From NCBI RefSeq assembly GCF_009755225.1, contig NZ_WQKZ01000003.1, positions 620,001 to 684,000 of the forward strand: a stretch of 64,000 nt of DNA, in the 5' to 3' direction. A program made the position numbers and the translations under genes. Each line of letters opens with the position of its first letter. Position 1 is the first letter of the stretch. Origin of the DNA: Hymenobacter ginkgonis (GTDB taxonomy: Bacteria > Bacteroidota > Bacteroidia > Cytophagales > Hymenobacteraceae). Below are positions 1 through 7,779 of the stretch, piece by piece. The notes under the pieces are model-generated. The model did no database searches. It worked only from the letters and a program-made list of their open reading frames with translations, and was not told where the DNA came from.

Positions 1-1
1 C

Positions 2-367
2 AAGCGCCAGGGCAAATATTACCTCATGTGGAGCGAGTACGACACCCGCGACCCGCGCTACTCGGTGGCCTACGCCACGGCCAGTTCGCCGCTGGGGCCG
101 TTCACGAAAGCCGACCACAACCCCGTGCTGAAGGGTAGGGGCGTGGTGCAGGGTGCCGGCCACCACTCGGTACTGCAAGTGCCTGGCACCGACCAGTGGG
201 TAATGGCCTACCACCGCTTCCATATTCCGGGCGGCAACGGCTACAACCGCGAAACCTGCCTCTCGCCCATGCGCTTCGATGCGCAAGGCAACATACTGCC
301 GGTTCTTGTATTTGAAGTAGTTAAGCCGACAAAAATCAAAAAGCCTACCCCCGTTGCCCGCCCCTAA
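2..367 (+). CDS. Glycoside hydrolase family 43-like protein, C-terminal part
   Basis: The reading frame is open from the left edge, so the start and most of the protein lie outside the window; about 121 residues remain. The visible part has the family-43 five-bladed propeller style: a GKYYLMWSEYD strand, SVAYATASSPLGPF, GAGHHSV, and WVMAYHRF. Family members are secreted or periplasmic beta-xylosidases or alpha-L-arabinofuranosidases. The GAGHH-type motif and the closing strand are seen directly; the substrate is inferred from the GH51 arabinofuranosidase gene just downstream on the same strand. The last residues are basic and proline-rich, with no extra binding module. It ends at TAA (365-367). 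Whether it releases arabinose or xylose cannot be told from this fragment. Confidence 0.8.
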   Translation, partial: KRQGKYYLMWSEYDTRDPRYSVAYATASSPLGPFTKADHNPVLKGRGVVQGAGHHSVLQVPGTDQWVMAYHRFHIPGGNGYNRETCLSPMRFDAQGNILPVLVFEVVKPTKIKKPTPVARP

Positions 368-544
368 GGCCTGGCCTTGGCGCTCGCCTGCTGCGCAGGG
401 CGCATGAGCAGCGCGGGCAGCTAAAAATAATTTGCCTGAATACACAATCGATTGTGCAAGCGCCCCCAACTTTACGGCTTGCAAAGCGGCTACCCACCTA
501 GCACCCGCCGCTTTGCGCCACTCCCTATCCCACCTACTTTTCGA

Positions 545-2095
545 ATGTCCTACCTCCGCTCTTTTGCTGCCACGCTCGCCCTAGCCGCGCCGCTGCTCAC
601 CGCCGCCCAAACCGTGCAGCTGACCGTGCAGCCCGGCGACCCGAAGCTCCTCATCAGCAAGCACATTCAGGGGCAATTTGCCGAGCACTTGGGGCGCTGC
701 ATCTACGGCGGTTTTTGGGTTGACCCCGGCCTGAGCGTGCCCAAGCAGGGCCGCTTGCGGCTCGACATCGTGGAGGCGCTCCAGAAGATTCACGTGCCCA
801 ACCTGCGCTGGCCCGGCGGCTGCTTTGCCGATACCTACCACTGGCACGATGGGGTAGGGCCCGCCGCCCAGCGCCCCAAAATGCTGAACCTGTGGTGGGG
901 CAATACCTTGGAAGACAATAGTTTCGGTACCCACGAATTTATGGAGCTGTGCGGCCTGCTGGGTACCGAGCCCTACCTGGCCGCCAACGTGGGCAGCGGC
1001 ACGGTGCAGGAAATGAGCAACTGGATGGAGTACCTCAACTCGAACGAGGACACGCCCATGGTGCAGGAACGCAAGAAGAACGGCCACGCCGAGCCCTACA
1101 AAGTGAGCTGGTGGGGCATCGGCAACGAAAGCTGGGGTTGCGGCGGCAACATGACGCCCGAGTACTACTCGGATGTGTACAAGCGCTACGCCACCTTCGC
1201 CCACGACTACCCCGGCACGCCGCTCAAGCGCATCGTGAGCGGTGCCAACGCCGACGACCCGCACTGGACCGAAACGTGCATGAAAAACATCGGCCCCGGC
1301 AAAATGTGGGGCCTCACCCTGCACTACTACACCCTGCCCACCGGCAGCTGGAGCGGCAGCAAGGGCAAAGCCACCGGCTTTGGCGAAGACCAGTACTTCA
1401 GCACCCTGCGCAACTGCCTGAAAATGGACGCCATAGTGACCAAGCACGCGGCCATCATGGACAAGTACGACAAAGACAAAAAGGTGGCGCTACTGGTGGA
1501 CGAGTGGGGCGTGTGGACCGACGTGGAGCCCGGCACTAACCCCGGCTTCTTGTACCAGCAAAACACGCTGCGCGACGCGCTGGTGGCTGGCACTACCCTC
1601 AATATCTTCAACAACCACTGCGACCGGGTGCGCGGGGCCAACCTCGCCCAGGCCATCAACGTGCTGCAAGCCTTAGTCTTAACCGACAAGGAAAAGATGC
1701 TGCTCACGCCCACCTACCACGTGTTCGACCTCTACCAGGTGCACCAGGATGCCGAGTACCTGCCCCTACAATTCGCCAGCCCCGACTACGTGTTCAACGG
1801 CGAGAAAATCCCGGCCCTGAACGCCTCGGCCTCGAAGGATACGAACGGCGCGGTCCACCTATCGCTCGTCAACCTCGACCCCACCAAAACCCTGACCCTC
1901 GAAACGGCCCTGCCCGGCGTGAACTGGAAAACGGTGACCGGCCGCGTGCTCACCTCAGCCAAAGTGAGCGACTATAACAGCTTCGACAAACCCGACAATA
2001 TCAAGCTGGCTGCCTTCACTGGAGCCAAGAAGCGCGGCGACAAGCTGGCCGTGGCCCTACCCCCCAAATCGGTGGTGGTGCTGGAATTGAAGTAG
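545..2095 (+). CDS. Alpha-L-arabinofuranosidase, GH51
   Basis: Predicted secreted enzyme that removes terminal alpha-L-arabinofuranose from arabinan, arabinoxylan or pectin side chains. The ATG at 545 is preferred to the upstream in-frame ATG at 452, because it places a signal peptide (MSYLRSFAATLALAAPLLTAAQ) at the N-terminus. The 516-residue length suits GH51. The acid/base glutamate lies in GIGNESWGCGG (Glu195) and the nucleophile in VDEWGVW (Glu320), both typical of clan GH-A arabinofuranosidases. A TIM barrel is followed by a C-terminal beta-sandwich region (about residues 400-516). It follows the GH43 gene with about 180 bp between them, so the two probably serve one arabinose-releasing locus. 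The large open frame on the opposite strand is a codon-bias shadow. Confidence 0.93.
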   Translation: MSYLRSFAATLALAAPLLTAAQTVQLTVQPGDPKLLISKHIQGQFAEHLGRCIYGGFWVDPGLSVPKQGRLRLDIVEALQKIHVPNLRWPGGCFADTYHWHDGVGPAAQRPKMLNLWWGNTLEDNSFGTHEFMELCGLLGTEPYLAANVGSGTVQEMSNWMEYLNSNEDTPMVQERKKNGHAEPYKVSWWGIGNESWGCGGNMTPEYYSDVYKRYATFAHDYPGTPLKRIVSGANADDPHWTETCMKNIGPGKMWGLTLHYYTLPTGSWSGSKGKATGFGEDQYFSTLRNCLKMDAIVTKHAAIMDKYDKDKKVALLVDEWGVWTDVEPGTNPGFLYQQNTLRDALVAGTTLNIFNNHCDRVRGANLAQAINVLQALVLTDKEKMLLTPTYHVFDLYQVHQDAEYLPLQFASPDYVFNGEKIPALNASASKDTNGAVHLSLVNLDPTKTLTLETALPGVNWKTVTGRVLTSAKVSDYNSFDKPDNIKLAAFTGAKKRGDKLAVALPPKSVVVLELK

Positions 2096-2140
2096 GAAAG
2101 CTGTCCGGAAAGTTGTTAGGACGTTATAGTTCAATAGCTA

Positions 2141-2225
2141 AGAGTGTGTTTGAGATTTACTAAAAAGGGCACGCCAGATGAGCAGGACCGTCTTTTTGAG
2201 GTTTCATAGAATTCAAACACGCTCT
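2141..2225. repeat. Short inverted-repeat element, MITE-like
   Basis: An 85-bp segment bounded by near-perfect 13-bp inverted ends: AGAGTGTGTTTGA on the left (2141-2153) and the complement of AGAGCGTGTTTGA on the right (2213-2225), with one mismatch. It has no coding capacity. Its inside contains AGCAGGACCGTCT (2181-2193), which recurs with one mismatch at 41647-41659 in another gene-free spot. This fits a non-autonomous transposon or scattered intergenic repeat. The spurious upstream start at 2178 of the next gene lies inside it. No clear target duplication was seen. Confidence 0.4.
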
Positions 2226-2240
2226 AAAAAACCGATTTCT

Positions 2241-2873
2241 ATGCGCAGGTATCTAGTTACTAAACTGCTGCTTACCGCCGTTGGCTGCTTGGCCGGGGAG
2301 CTGGCCCGGGCGCAGCAGCCGGCGATGGCGCCCCTCGCGCCGCGCCTAGTGCTGGTGCAGCCCGCCACGCCTGGCCTTGGCGTGCCGGTGCGCACCAAAT
2401 GGGATACGGGTGGGCCACCCGCTGCACCTGCGCTGCCCACCCAGCCGGCGCGGGTATATCGGCCGGTAATGCTGATGAATTCACACCTAATACTGGGTGA
2501 TAACGACTTGCGCGCCCTGAACCCGCAGGATATAGCCGATATACACGTGTACAAGGGCGCCGATGCGCCAGCCAAATGGCGTAGCCTGACGCCCAACGGT
2601 ATTATTGACATTAGGCTGAAAACCAAGGCAAAATTCAAGTCAAAAACCCTGGCGGCCCTCAAGCGGCAGCTAGGGGTAGGGGGGGCGGTCAGGTTTGAGC
2701 TGGACGGGGTGCCCCTGGAGGATACCTCGCTGCGCATTGCTGCCGGAGCCATCGACCGGGTAGACCTGGTGCGGCCGGCGGCGGGCGAAGCAGGGATAAC
2801 GCTGCTGAATATTCAGGTAGTGCGGTTGCCGCCACCCCCGCACCCGCCCGGCACTATTCGCATTCGAGGGTAG
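2241..2873 (+). CDS. Secreted protein of unknown function with a TonB-plug-like motif
   Basis: A 210-residue protein. The ATG at 2241 is chosen because it starts a clear signal peptide (MRRYLVTKLLLTAVGCLAG...ARAQQ); the ATG at 2178 lies inside a repeat. The first half is rich in proline and alanine. The centre has ALNPQDIADIHVYKGADAP followed by NGIIDIRLK, which resembles the plug motif of SusC/TonB-dependent receptors (DIESINILKDASSAAIYG...GVVVVTTK), and a degenerate second copy may follow (RIAAGAIDRVDLVRPAAGEAGITLLNIQ). It has no barrel, so it is not a receptor. Similar plug-like secreted proteins are common in this phylum with no known role. A periplasmic or cell-surface location is inferred. 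Confidence 0.65.
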   Translation: MRRYLVTKLLLTAVGCLAGELARAQQPAMAPLAPRLVLVQPATPGLGVPVRTKWDTGGPPAAPALPTQPARVYRPVMLMNSHLILGDNDLRALNPQDIADIHVYKGADAPAKWRSLTPNGIIDIRLKTKAKFKSKTLAALKRQLGVGGAVRFELDGVPLEDTSLRIAAGAIDRVDLVRPAAGEAGITLLNIQVVRLPPPPHPPGTIRIRG

Positions 2874-2939
2874 CCAGCCGCTGATAGCTCGGCCGGAGAT
2901 AGCCCAACGCCTTATATTCTACCAAACTGCTTTCCTGCC

Positions 2940-4364
2940 ATGCCCACCCCCTTTCTTACCGGCCGTTGGCTGTTGGTACTTTTCGCCAGCGCGGCCTTCA
3001 CTATGCCGCTGGCGAGCCATGCCCAAACAGCTGCGCCCGTGGGCCTGGGCTGGGCCAAAAACAACGTGAACGGGGCCGTATTTCGCAAAAATTCGGTTGT
3101 GACGCAGGGCCAGGACCAGTACACCGCCTACTACGACTCGGTGGGCTACGTGGTGCTGGCCAAGCGCCGCCTGCCCGCTGGCGCCTGGCAGGTGCAGCGC
3201 ACGCCCTACCAGGGCAAAGTGCAAGATGCGCACAACGTTATCAGCCTGATGGTGGACGGCGCGGGCTACCTGCACTTATCCTTCGACCACCACGGCAACC
3301 CGCTGCGCTACTGCCGCAGCAAGGCCCCTGGCTCGTTGGACATGAGTGAGTTGCTGCCCATGACCGGCACGCACGAAAACAACGTGACCTACCCCGAGTT
3401 TCACCGCTTCCCGAGTGGCGACCTGCTGTTTTTGTACCGCGATGGCAGCTCGGGCAACGGCAACTTGGCCCTGAACCGCTACGATGTCAAAACCCAGCGC
3501 TGGACGCGCTTGCACGACGTGCTCATTAGCGGCGAGGGCCAGCGCAATGCCTATTGGCAGGCCTGCATCGACGCTAAGGGCACGATTCACGTGTCGTGGG
3601 TGTGGCGCGAGTCGCCCAACGTGGCCTCCAACCACGACATGGCCTACGCCCGCTCGCTGGACGGGGGTAGGACCTGGCAGCGCAGCACCGGCGCCGCCTA
3701 CCAGCTGCCCATCACCGCGGCTACGGCCGAGTACGCGGCCCGCATTCCGCAAAACAGCGAGCTGATAAACCAAACCTCCATGACTACCGATGCGGCGGGC
3801 GCACCCTACATCGCCACGTACTGGCGCCCGGCGGGTACGCAAGTGCCTCAGTACCAGTTAGTTTACCTGGCCGGCAAAACCTGGAAAACTGCCCAGGTGA
3901 GCCAGCGCACAACGCCCTTCAGCCTGAGTGGGGTAGGGACAAAGAAGATTCCGATTTCGCGCCCGCAACTGCTCGTGGCCACCCAAAAGGGCAAAACGGC
4001 GGCCTACCTGCTCTTCCGCGATGCCGAGCGCCAGGACCGGGCTTCGGTGCTGCAATGCCCCGACCTCACCAAAAACCAGTGGGCCGCTACCGACCTCACC
4101 ACTACCCCCGTCGGCAACTGGGAGCCCAGCTACGACACCGAGCGCTGGCAGAAAGACCACATCCTCAGCCTATTTGTGCAGCGCACCGGCCAGGGCGATG
4201 GTGAAACCCTCGAAAACCTGCCTCCCCAGCCCGTCTACATCCTGGAGTGGGCGCCCGGCCAGCCCCTGCGGCCCGCTTCGCTGGGTGCCGCGCCGGGCCT
4301 GGGCGCCCCGAGGGGGGTAGGGGCGCGCGGTGCGGCGCCAGCGCCTACTGCCGCCAGCCACTAA
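2940..4364 (+). CDS. BNR_4-type seven-bladed propeller, possible polysaccharide lyase or rhamnosidase
   Basis: 474 residues with a signal peptide ending near ASHAQT. The body shows the BNR_4 pattern: AHNVISLMVDGAGYLHLSFDHHGNPLRY, NNVTYPEFHRFPSGDLLFLYRDG, RNAYWQACIDAKGTIHVSWVWRE, and an Asp-box-like SLDGGRTW. Characterised relatives include ulvan lyases (PL24/PL25) and GH145 alpha-rhamnosidases that cut rhamnose-glucuronate links, using a conserved histidine; the HHGNP segment (about residues 119-123) is the candidate site. The family assignment is good, but the reaction is uncertain. The last 30 residues are low-complexity Gly/Ala/Pro. Its position beside GH51 and GH43 genes supports a carbohydrate role. 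A symmetric hairpin (4390-4415) separates it from the convergent kinase gene. Confidence 0.75.
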   Translation: MPTPFLTGRWLLVLFASAAFTMPLASHAQTAAPVGLGWAKNNVNGAVFRKNSVVTQGQDQYTAYYDSVGYVVLAKRRLPAGAWQVQRTPYQGKVQDAHNVISLMVDGAGYLHLSFDHHGNPLRYCRSKAPGSLDMSELLPMTGTHENNVTYPEFHRFPSGDLLFLYRDGSSGNGNLALNRYDVKTQRWTRLHDVLISGEGQRNAYWQACIDAKGTIHVSWVWRESPNVASNHDMAYARSLDGGRTWQRSTGAAYQLPITAATAEYAARIPQNSELINQTSMTTDAAGAPYIATYWRPAGTQVPQYQLVYLAGKTWKTAQVSQRTTPFSLSGVGTKKIPISRPQLLVATQKGKTAAYLLFRDAERQDRASVLQCPDLTKNQWAATDLTTTPVGNWEPSYDTERWQKDHILSLFVQRTGQGDGETLENLPPQPVYILEWAPGQPLRPASLGAAPGLGAPRGVGARGAAPAPTAASH

Positions 4365-4389
4365 AACCTGCCCAGAGCTAGCAACTACC

Positions 4390-4415
4390 CGTGTGGCGCG
4401 CCACGACGCCACACG
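4390..4415. terminator. Hairpin between convergent genes
   Basis: Perfect 9-bp stem, CGTGTGGCG (4390-4398) paired with CGCCACACG (4407-4415), loop of 8 nt. It lies between the ends of the BNR_4 gene and the convergent histidine kinase. There is no T-run, so it is terminator-like in position rather than a textbook intrinsic terminator. Confidence 0.45.
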
Positions 4416-4456
4416 GCTGCCGCTCGGTGAGCTTGCCCCGCGCAGCGGGTAGCGGC

Positions 4457-5818
4457 TTACCCCGGAAAGTTGACGATAAAAGTGGAGCCCCGGCCTAATT
4501 CACTTTCAACCTGAATGCTGCCCCCGGCATTATCGAGGATTTTCTTGACCAGGTACAGGCCTACCCCTGTTCCTTCCACGTGCGAGTGCAGGCGCTTAAA
4601 TAAGCGAAAGAGTTGGTCTTGCTGCTCATGGCTTAGCCCCAGGCCATTGTCTTGCACGCGCACCACCAGGCGGCCTTGTTCGCGGTGGCTGCGCACGCGC
4701 ACAACGGGTGCGCGGTCGGGATGGCGGTATTTGAGGGCGTTGCTGACCAGGTTGAGCATCACCGAGTATACATGCTTGGCGGCAAACCAAAGCGACGAAG
4801 TACCCGCTATGTCGACCAGTAGCTGCCCTTGGGTGGCGGCGAGTAGCGGCGCTACTTCCTGGCGTACTTCTTCGAGCACAGCGGCCAACTCTAGGTGTTC
4901 GCGCACCAGCCCATCGGGCGTATAGGCAATGCTAAAGTCGGCCAAGCGGTCGAGCGTATGCCCAAACCGGGCCATTGATTCTTGCATTAAGTCCAGAATA
5001 GGCTTGGCCTGTGCTAGCTGCGGCGTGTCGGCCGACAGTTCCGCTACCAAGACCTGCACCAGCCCCTGCAAGTTGCCAATGGGGGCGCGCAGGTCGTGGG
5101 AGGCGGCATAAACGAACGTGTCGAGTTCGGCGTTAATTCTGCCTAACGCCATATTGGCCGCCAGCAGCTCTTCGTTGGCAACTTGCAGCTCCTCGTTGAA
5201 GGCCGCCAGTTGCTCGTTGGCGTCCTGCAAGGCGTTGGCGTGCTGGTCCACTTGGTCTTCGAGCAGCTTGCGCTCCGATATATTTTCGAGCGTGGTATAG
5301 CCCAGTTCGCCCCCTTCGTCGGGAAACAAAACGGAGGTAACCCGGCACCAAAGCAGCGCACCGTCGGGGCGTACCAAGCGGGTTTCCAGCGTAAAGGAAG
5401 TGAGGTGGTGCGCCCATAAAGCCTCTTGCAAGCGCGCCCAGTCGGCATAGTGGTCGGGGTGGGCATACTCCAAAATGGCGTGGCCCAGCAACTCCAGGGG
5501 GGATTCTAGGCCCAATAAGTCGGCGATGGCTGCGTTGGCCTGCCGAATGGTTAAGTCGGCGTCAATGATTTTTTGGCCGAGGGGCGAGTGCTCGAAGATG
5601 GTGCGGAAGCGCAGCTGGCGGTGGTAGTCGCGCGTTATTTCTTCCCGCTGGGCCTCCTGCTGGCGCTGGGCCTCGTGCGCTTGGGCAAGTTCGGCACGTA
5701 GGGCCTGAATCTGCGCTTCCATAGCGCAGTGTTCGGGAAGGGGTAGGTCGAACATAGCGCAGACGATTGAGAAGGCGGATAAGCTCCGCAAAATACGCAT
5801 TTTTAGGCAAGCAAACAC
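4457..5818 (-). CDS. PAS-domain sensor histidine kinase, cytoplasmic
   Basis: Up to 453 residues from a GTG at 5818; in-frame ATGs at 5800, 5755 and 5722 are alternatives and the true start is uncertain. Order: short coiled coil (about 33-65), one PAS domain (about 68-185, with the LWCRVTSVLFPDEGG strand), a coiled-coil linker with repeated EEL units (187-230), HisKA with phospho-acceptor His241 in ASHDLRAPIGN, then HATPase_c with N-box Asn360, G1 DNGLGL (390-395) and G2 GTGVGL (416-421). No convincing transmembrane segment is present, so it is predicted to sense an internal signal or work with a separate receptor. No response regulator is adjacent (orphan). It belongs to the same kinase type as the large PAS kinase at 36.5-39.8 kb. 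Confidence 0.9.
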   Translation of the reverse strand: MFACLKMRILRSLSAFSIVCAMFDLPLPEHCAMEAQIQALRAELAQAHEAQRQQEAQREEITRDYHRQLRFRTIFEHSPLGQKIIDADLTIRQANAAIADLLGLESPLELLGHAILEYAHPDHYADWARLQEALWAHHLTSFTLETRLVRPDGALLWCRVTSVLFPDEGGELGYTTLENISERKLLEDQVDQHANALQDANEQLAAFNEELQVANEELLAANMALGRINAELDTFVYAASHDLRAPIGNLQGLVQVLVAELSADTPQLAQAKPILDLMQESMARFGHTLDRLADFSIAYTPDGLVREHLELAAVLEEVRQEVAPLLAATQGQLLVDIAGTSSLWFAAKHVYSVMLNLVSNALKYRHPDRAPVVRVRSHREQGRLVVRVQDNGLGLSHEQQDQLFRLFKRLHSHVEGTGVGLYLVKKILDNAGGSIQVESELGRGSTFIVNFPG

Positions 5819-5904
5819 ACCATTGTCGCGTTTAGCAGTGGGGCGCCCGCCACGGGTGGCTGCCTGCGTAAGCCCAGCCGTGCCAGCCGGGGCAGTCTTT
5901 CTGG

Positions 5905-7227
5905 CTACTTGCTTGCCTGGCGGCGCATCTCCCGTTCAATAAGGTCTTTGTAGGGGTAGAAATCCACCTCCAGCGTGTGGCGGGGGGAGGAGCCGTAGCG
6001 CTTGGCTACGGCGGCTTTGTCTGCGGCAATGCTGCGTAGCATTTCGGAGCGGCTGGGCAGCTGGCACTGGCCGCTAAGTAGCCGGGCAATCCAGTTGCTT
6101 TGCACTTCGGCCAGCGGCATAATGGGGCCGAGGGGCTGCAAAAAAGCCAAAAAGTACAGGCCCGCGTGGTCGGGGTGCACCACGTGGCGGTACAACTCCA
6201 GGTTGTTCTGCTGCTCGACTTGCAGAAAATCGGGGTCGAAAAATGGAAACGACACCCGGTAGCCGGTGGCATAAATCAGCAAATCAGCCGCTTCGGTGCT
6301 ACCGTCCTCAAACAGAATATGGTCGCCTTGCAGCTCCCGGATGTTGGGCCGGAAGTGAAGGAGGCCGCGCCCCGCCAAATACAGCAAATCTTGCGAGAGG
6401 GTAGGGTGCTCGCTCAGCAGCGGCCGCTGCGGGCGGGGCACGCCGAAACGCGCTTGGTTGCCGTGGGCCAGCCAGAGCACCGCCCGCAGCACCACGCGCT
6501 GCACGGCCAGCGGCAGCTTGCTCATCAGGGGCGAGGCCAGCGAATCGAAGGGCACGTCCCAAATCCAATTGGGCAGGATGTAGGCGCCGCTACGCGTCGA
6601 AATAGTGACGCGGCCCGAATACTGCCGGGCGGCTTCGCAGGCAATATCGACGGCCGAATTGCCGATGCCCACAATCACAACATGGTGGCCAGCCACTTGG
6701 TCGGGCGTGCGGTAGTCGTGCGCGTGCAGCGTTTCGCCGCTGAAGCTACCCGGAAAAGGCGGGTCGGGGTAGCGCGGGCACCAGTGGTGGCCATTGGCCA
6801 CGATAACCGCCCGGTAGGCGCGCTCTTGCAAGTCGCCGCCGCCGCGCGTGCGGGTAGTCACGCGCCAGGCGCCATCGGGATGCGGCCGCACGTGGGTTAC
6901 TTCGGTGTTGTAGGTGAGGAGCTTATCAATGCCAAAGTGCCGGGCATAGTCTTCAAAATACGCGATGATGTGCGAGTGATGCGGAAACATGGGGTAGCGC
7001 GCGGGCATCGGAAAATCCGAGTAGCTCATGGCCCGGCGGTTGGTGTTGATGTGCAGCGAGCGGTAGGCCGAGGACAGGCCATTGTCGTTGTTGTAGCGCC
7101 AGTTGCCGCCCAGCGCCGAGCCTTTCTCGAAACAGTCGAAGGGCAAGCCGGCTTCGTGCAGCGTTTTGGCGGCCGTCAGGCCGGACGAACCCGCCCCGAT
7201 AAGACAAATTCTGTCGGCAGTAGGCAT
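5905..7227 (-). CDS. Flavin-containing monooxygenase
   Basis: 440 residues from the ATG at 7227, which puts the FAD-binding GAGSSG at residues 11-16 as usual; the frame is open 51 codons further upstream, but that part is Arg-rich and unlike the family. The FMO fingerprint FxGxxxHxxxY is intact at 162-172 (FSGETLHAHDY), followed by the NADPH motif GIGNSA at 187-192 and the C-terminal YATGYRVSFPFF. Enzymes of this class use NADPH and O2 to oxygenate soft nucleophiles or ketones (Baeyer-Villiger type); the substrate cannot be read from sequence. Monocistronic by layout, 86 bp from the kinase start. Confidence 0.9.
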   Translation of the reverse strand: MPTADRICLIGAGSSGLTAAKTLHEAGLPFDCFEKGSALGGNWRYNNDNGLSSAYRSLHINTNRRAMSYSDFPMPARYPMFPHHSHIIAYFEDYARHFGIDKLLTYNTEVTHVRPHPDGAWRVTTRTRGGGDLQERAYRAVIVANGHHWCPRYPDPPFPGSFSGETLHAHDYRTPDQVAGHHVVIVGIGNSAVDIACEAARQYSGRVTISTRSGAYILPNWIWDVPFDSLASPLMSKLPLAVQRVVLRAVLWLAHGNQARFGVPRPQRPLLSEHPTLSQDLLYLAGRGLLHFRPNIRELQGDHILFEDGSTEAADLLIYATGYRVSFPFFDPDFLQVEQQNNLELYRHVVHPDHAGLYFLAFLQPLGPIMPLAEVQSNWIARLLSGQCQLPSRSEMLRSIAADKAAVAKRYGSSPRHTLEVDFYPYKDLIEREMRRQASK

Positions 7228-7779
7228 GGCGCAGGCAGCATAATTAGGAGTAAGACCAACGCGCCAAGCCAGCAGCCGGCGCCGGGCGCCGGACAAAGCA
7301 GCGGGGCGCTCACAAAAGCGCTTCTTTATAAAAATACGGCGTCTTTCAAAAAAATCCCTAACTATTTCGGCCTCAAGCAACTATTCCAAAGTGCCCGCAA
7401 ATAAACGCGATGTGCACCTTAGGCGCGAGGGTAGGGGTGCGGCTCATTCCTAAAGCCAGCATGCGGCTGAAAGTGGCCAACGGCAGCGCGCCACGTAGCT
7501 TGGCTTCTCGCCACTAAGCGCAGCGGCTGGCATTTGCAAACAGCTCAGCGCTAAGCAGTGAAGGGGGGTAGGCGCGGGCAACTGGTAACACCAGGCCAGG
7601 CAGGGTAATAGGTAGCCTGGGGGCGGTGATTGCTAGCCGCGCGCCAAGCTGGCCGCGCCGGCGCGCGCGGCTTTTCGCCTGCAAAAACCAGTGGTAGCAC
7701 TGATGGACTCGACTATCCAGAGAAGTACTTTTAGCGCCAGCCGCTTGGTAAACAGCGCCTTCTCATCACACCTTATTTT
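7228..7779. other. Gene-free divergent region
   Basis: About 550 bp between the divergent monooxygenase and patatin genes. It must hold both promoters. It is AT-rich near 7320-7400 (upstream of the monooxygenase) and has two copies of the genome's GGGTAGG-type octamer (near 7428 and 7566). No convincing gene, RNA or repeat was seen; the short plus-strand open frame from 7691 overlaps the patatin gene in another frame and looks spurious. Confidence 0.5.

Noticed and set aside
581..1447. 288-codon minus-strand open frame
   Set aside because: Antisense to the GH51 gene with both catalytic glutamates; composition is a mirror effect.
5562..5810. Alternative minus-strand frames in the PAS kinase
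   Set aside because: Out of frame with the intact PAS-HisKA-HATPase protein.
6100..7404. 434-codon plus-strand open frame
   Set aside because: It lies antisense to the monooxygenase, whose FAD, NADPH and FMO motifs are complete. The reading is His/Val/Gly-rich as expected for a mirror of GC-rich coding DNA.
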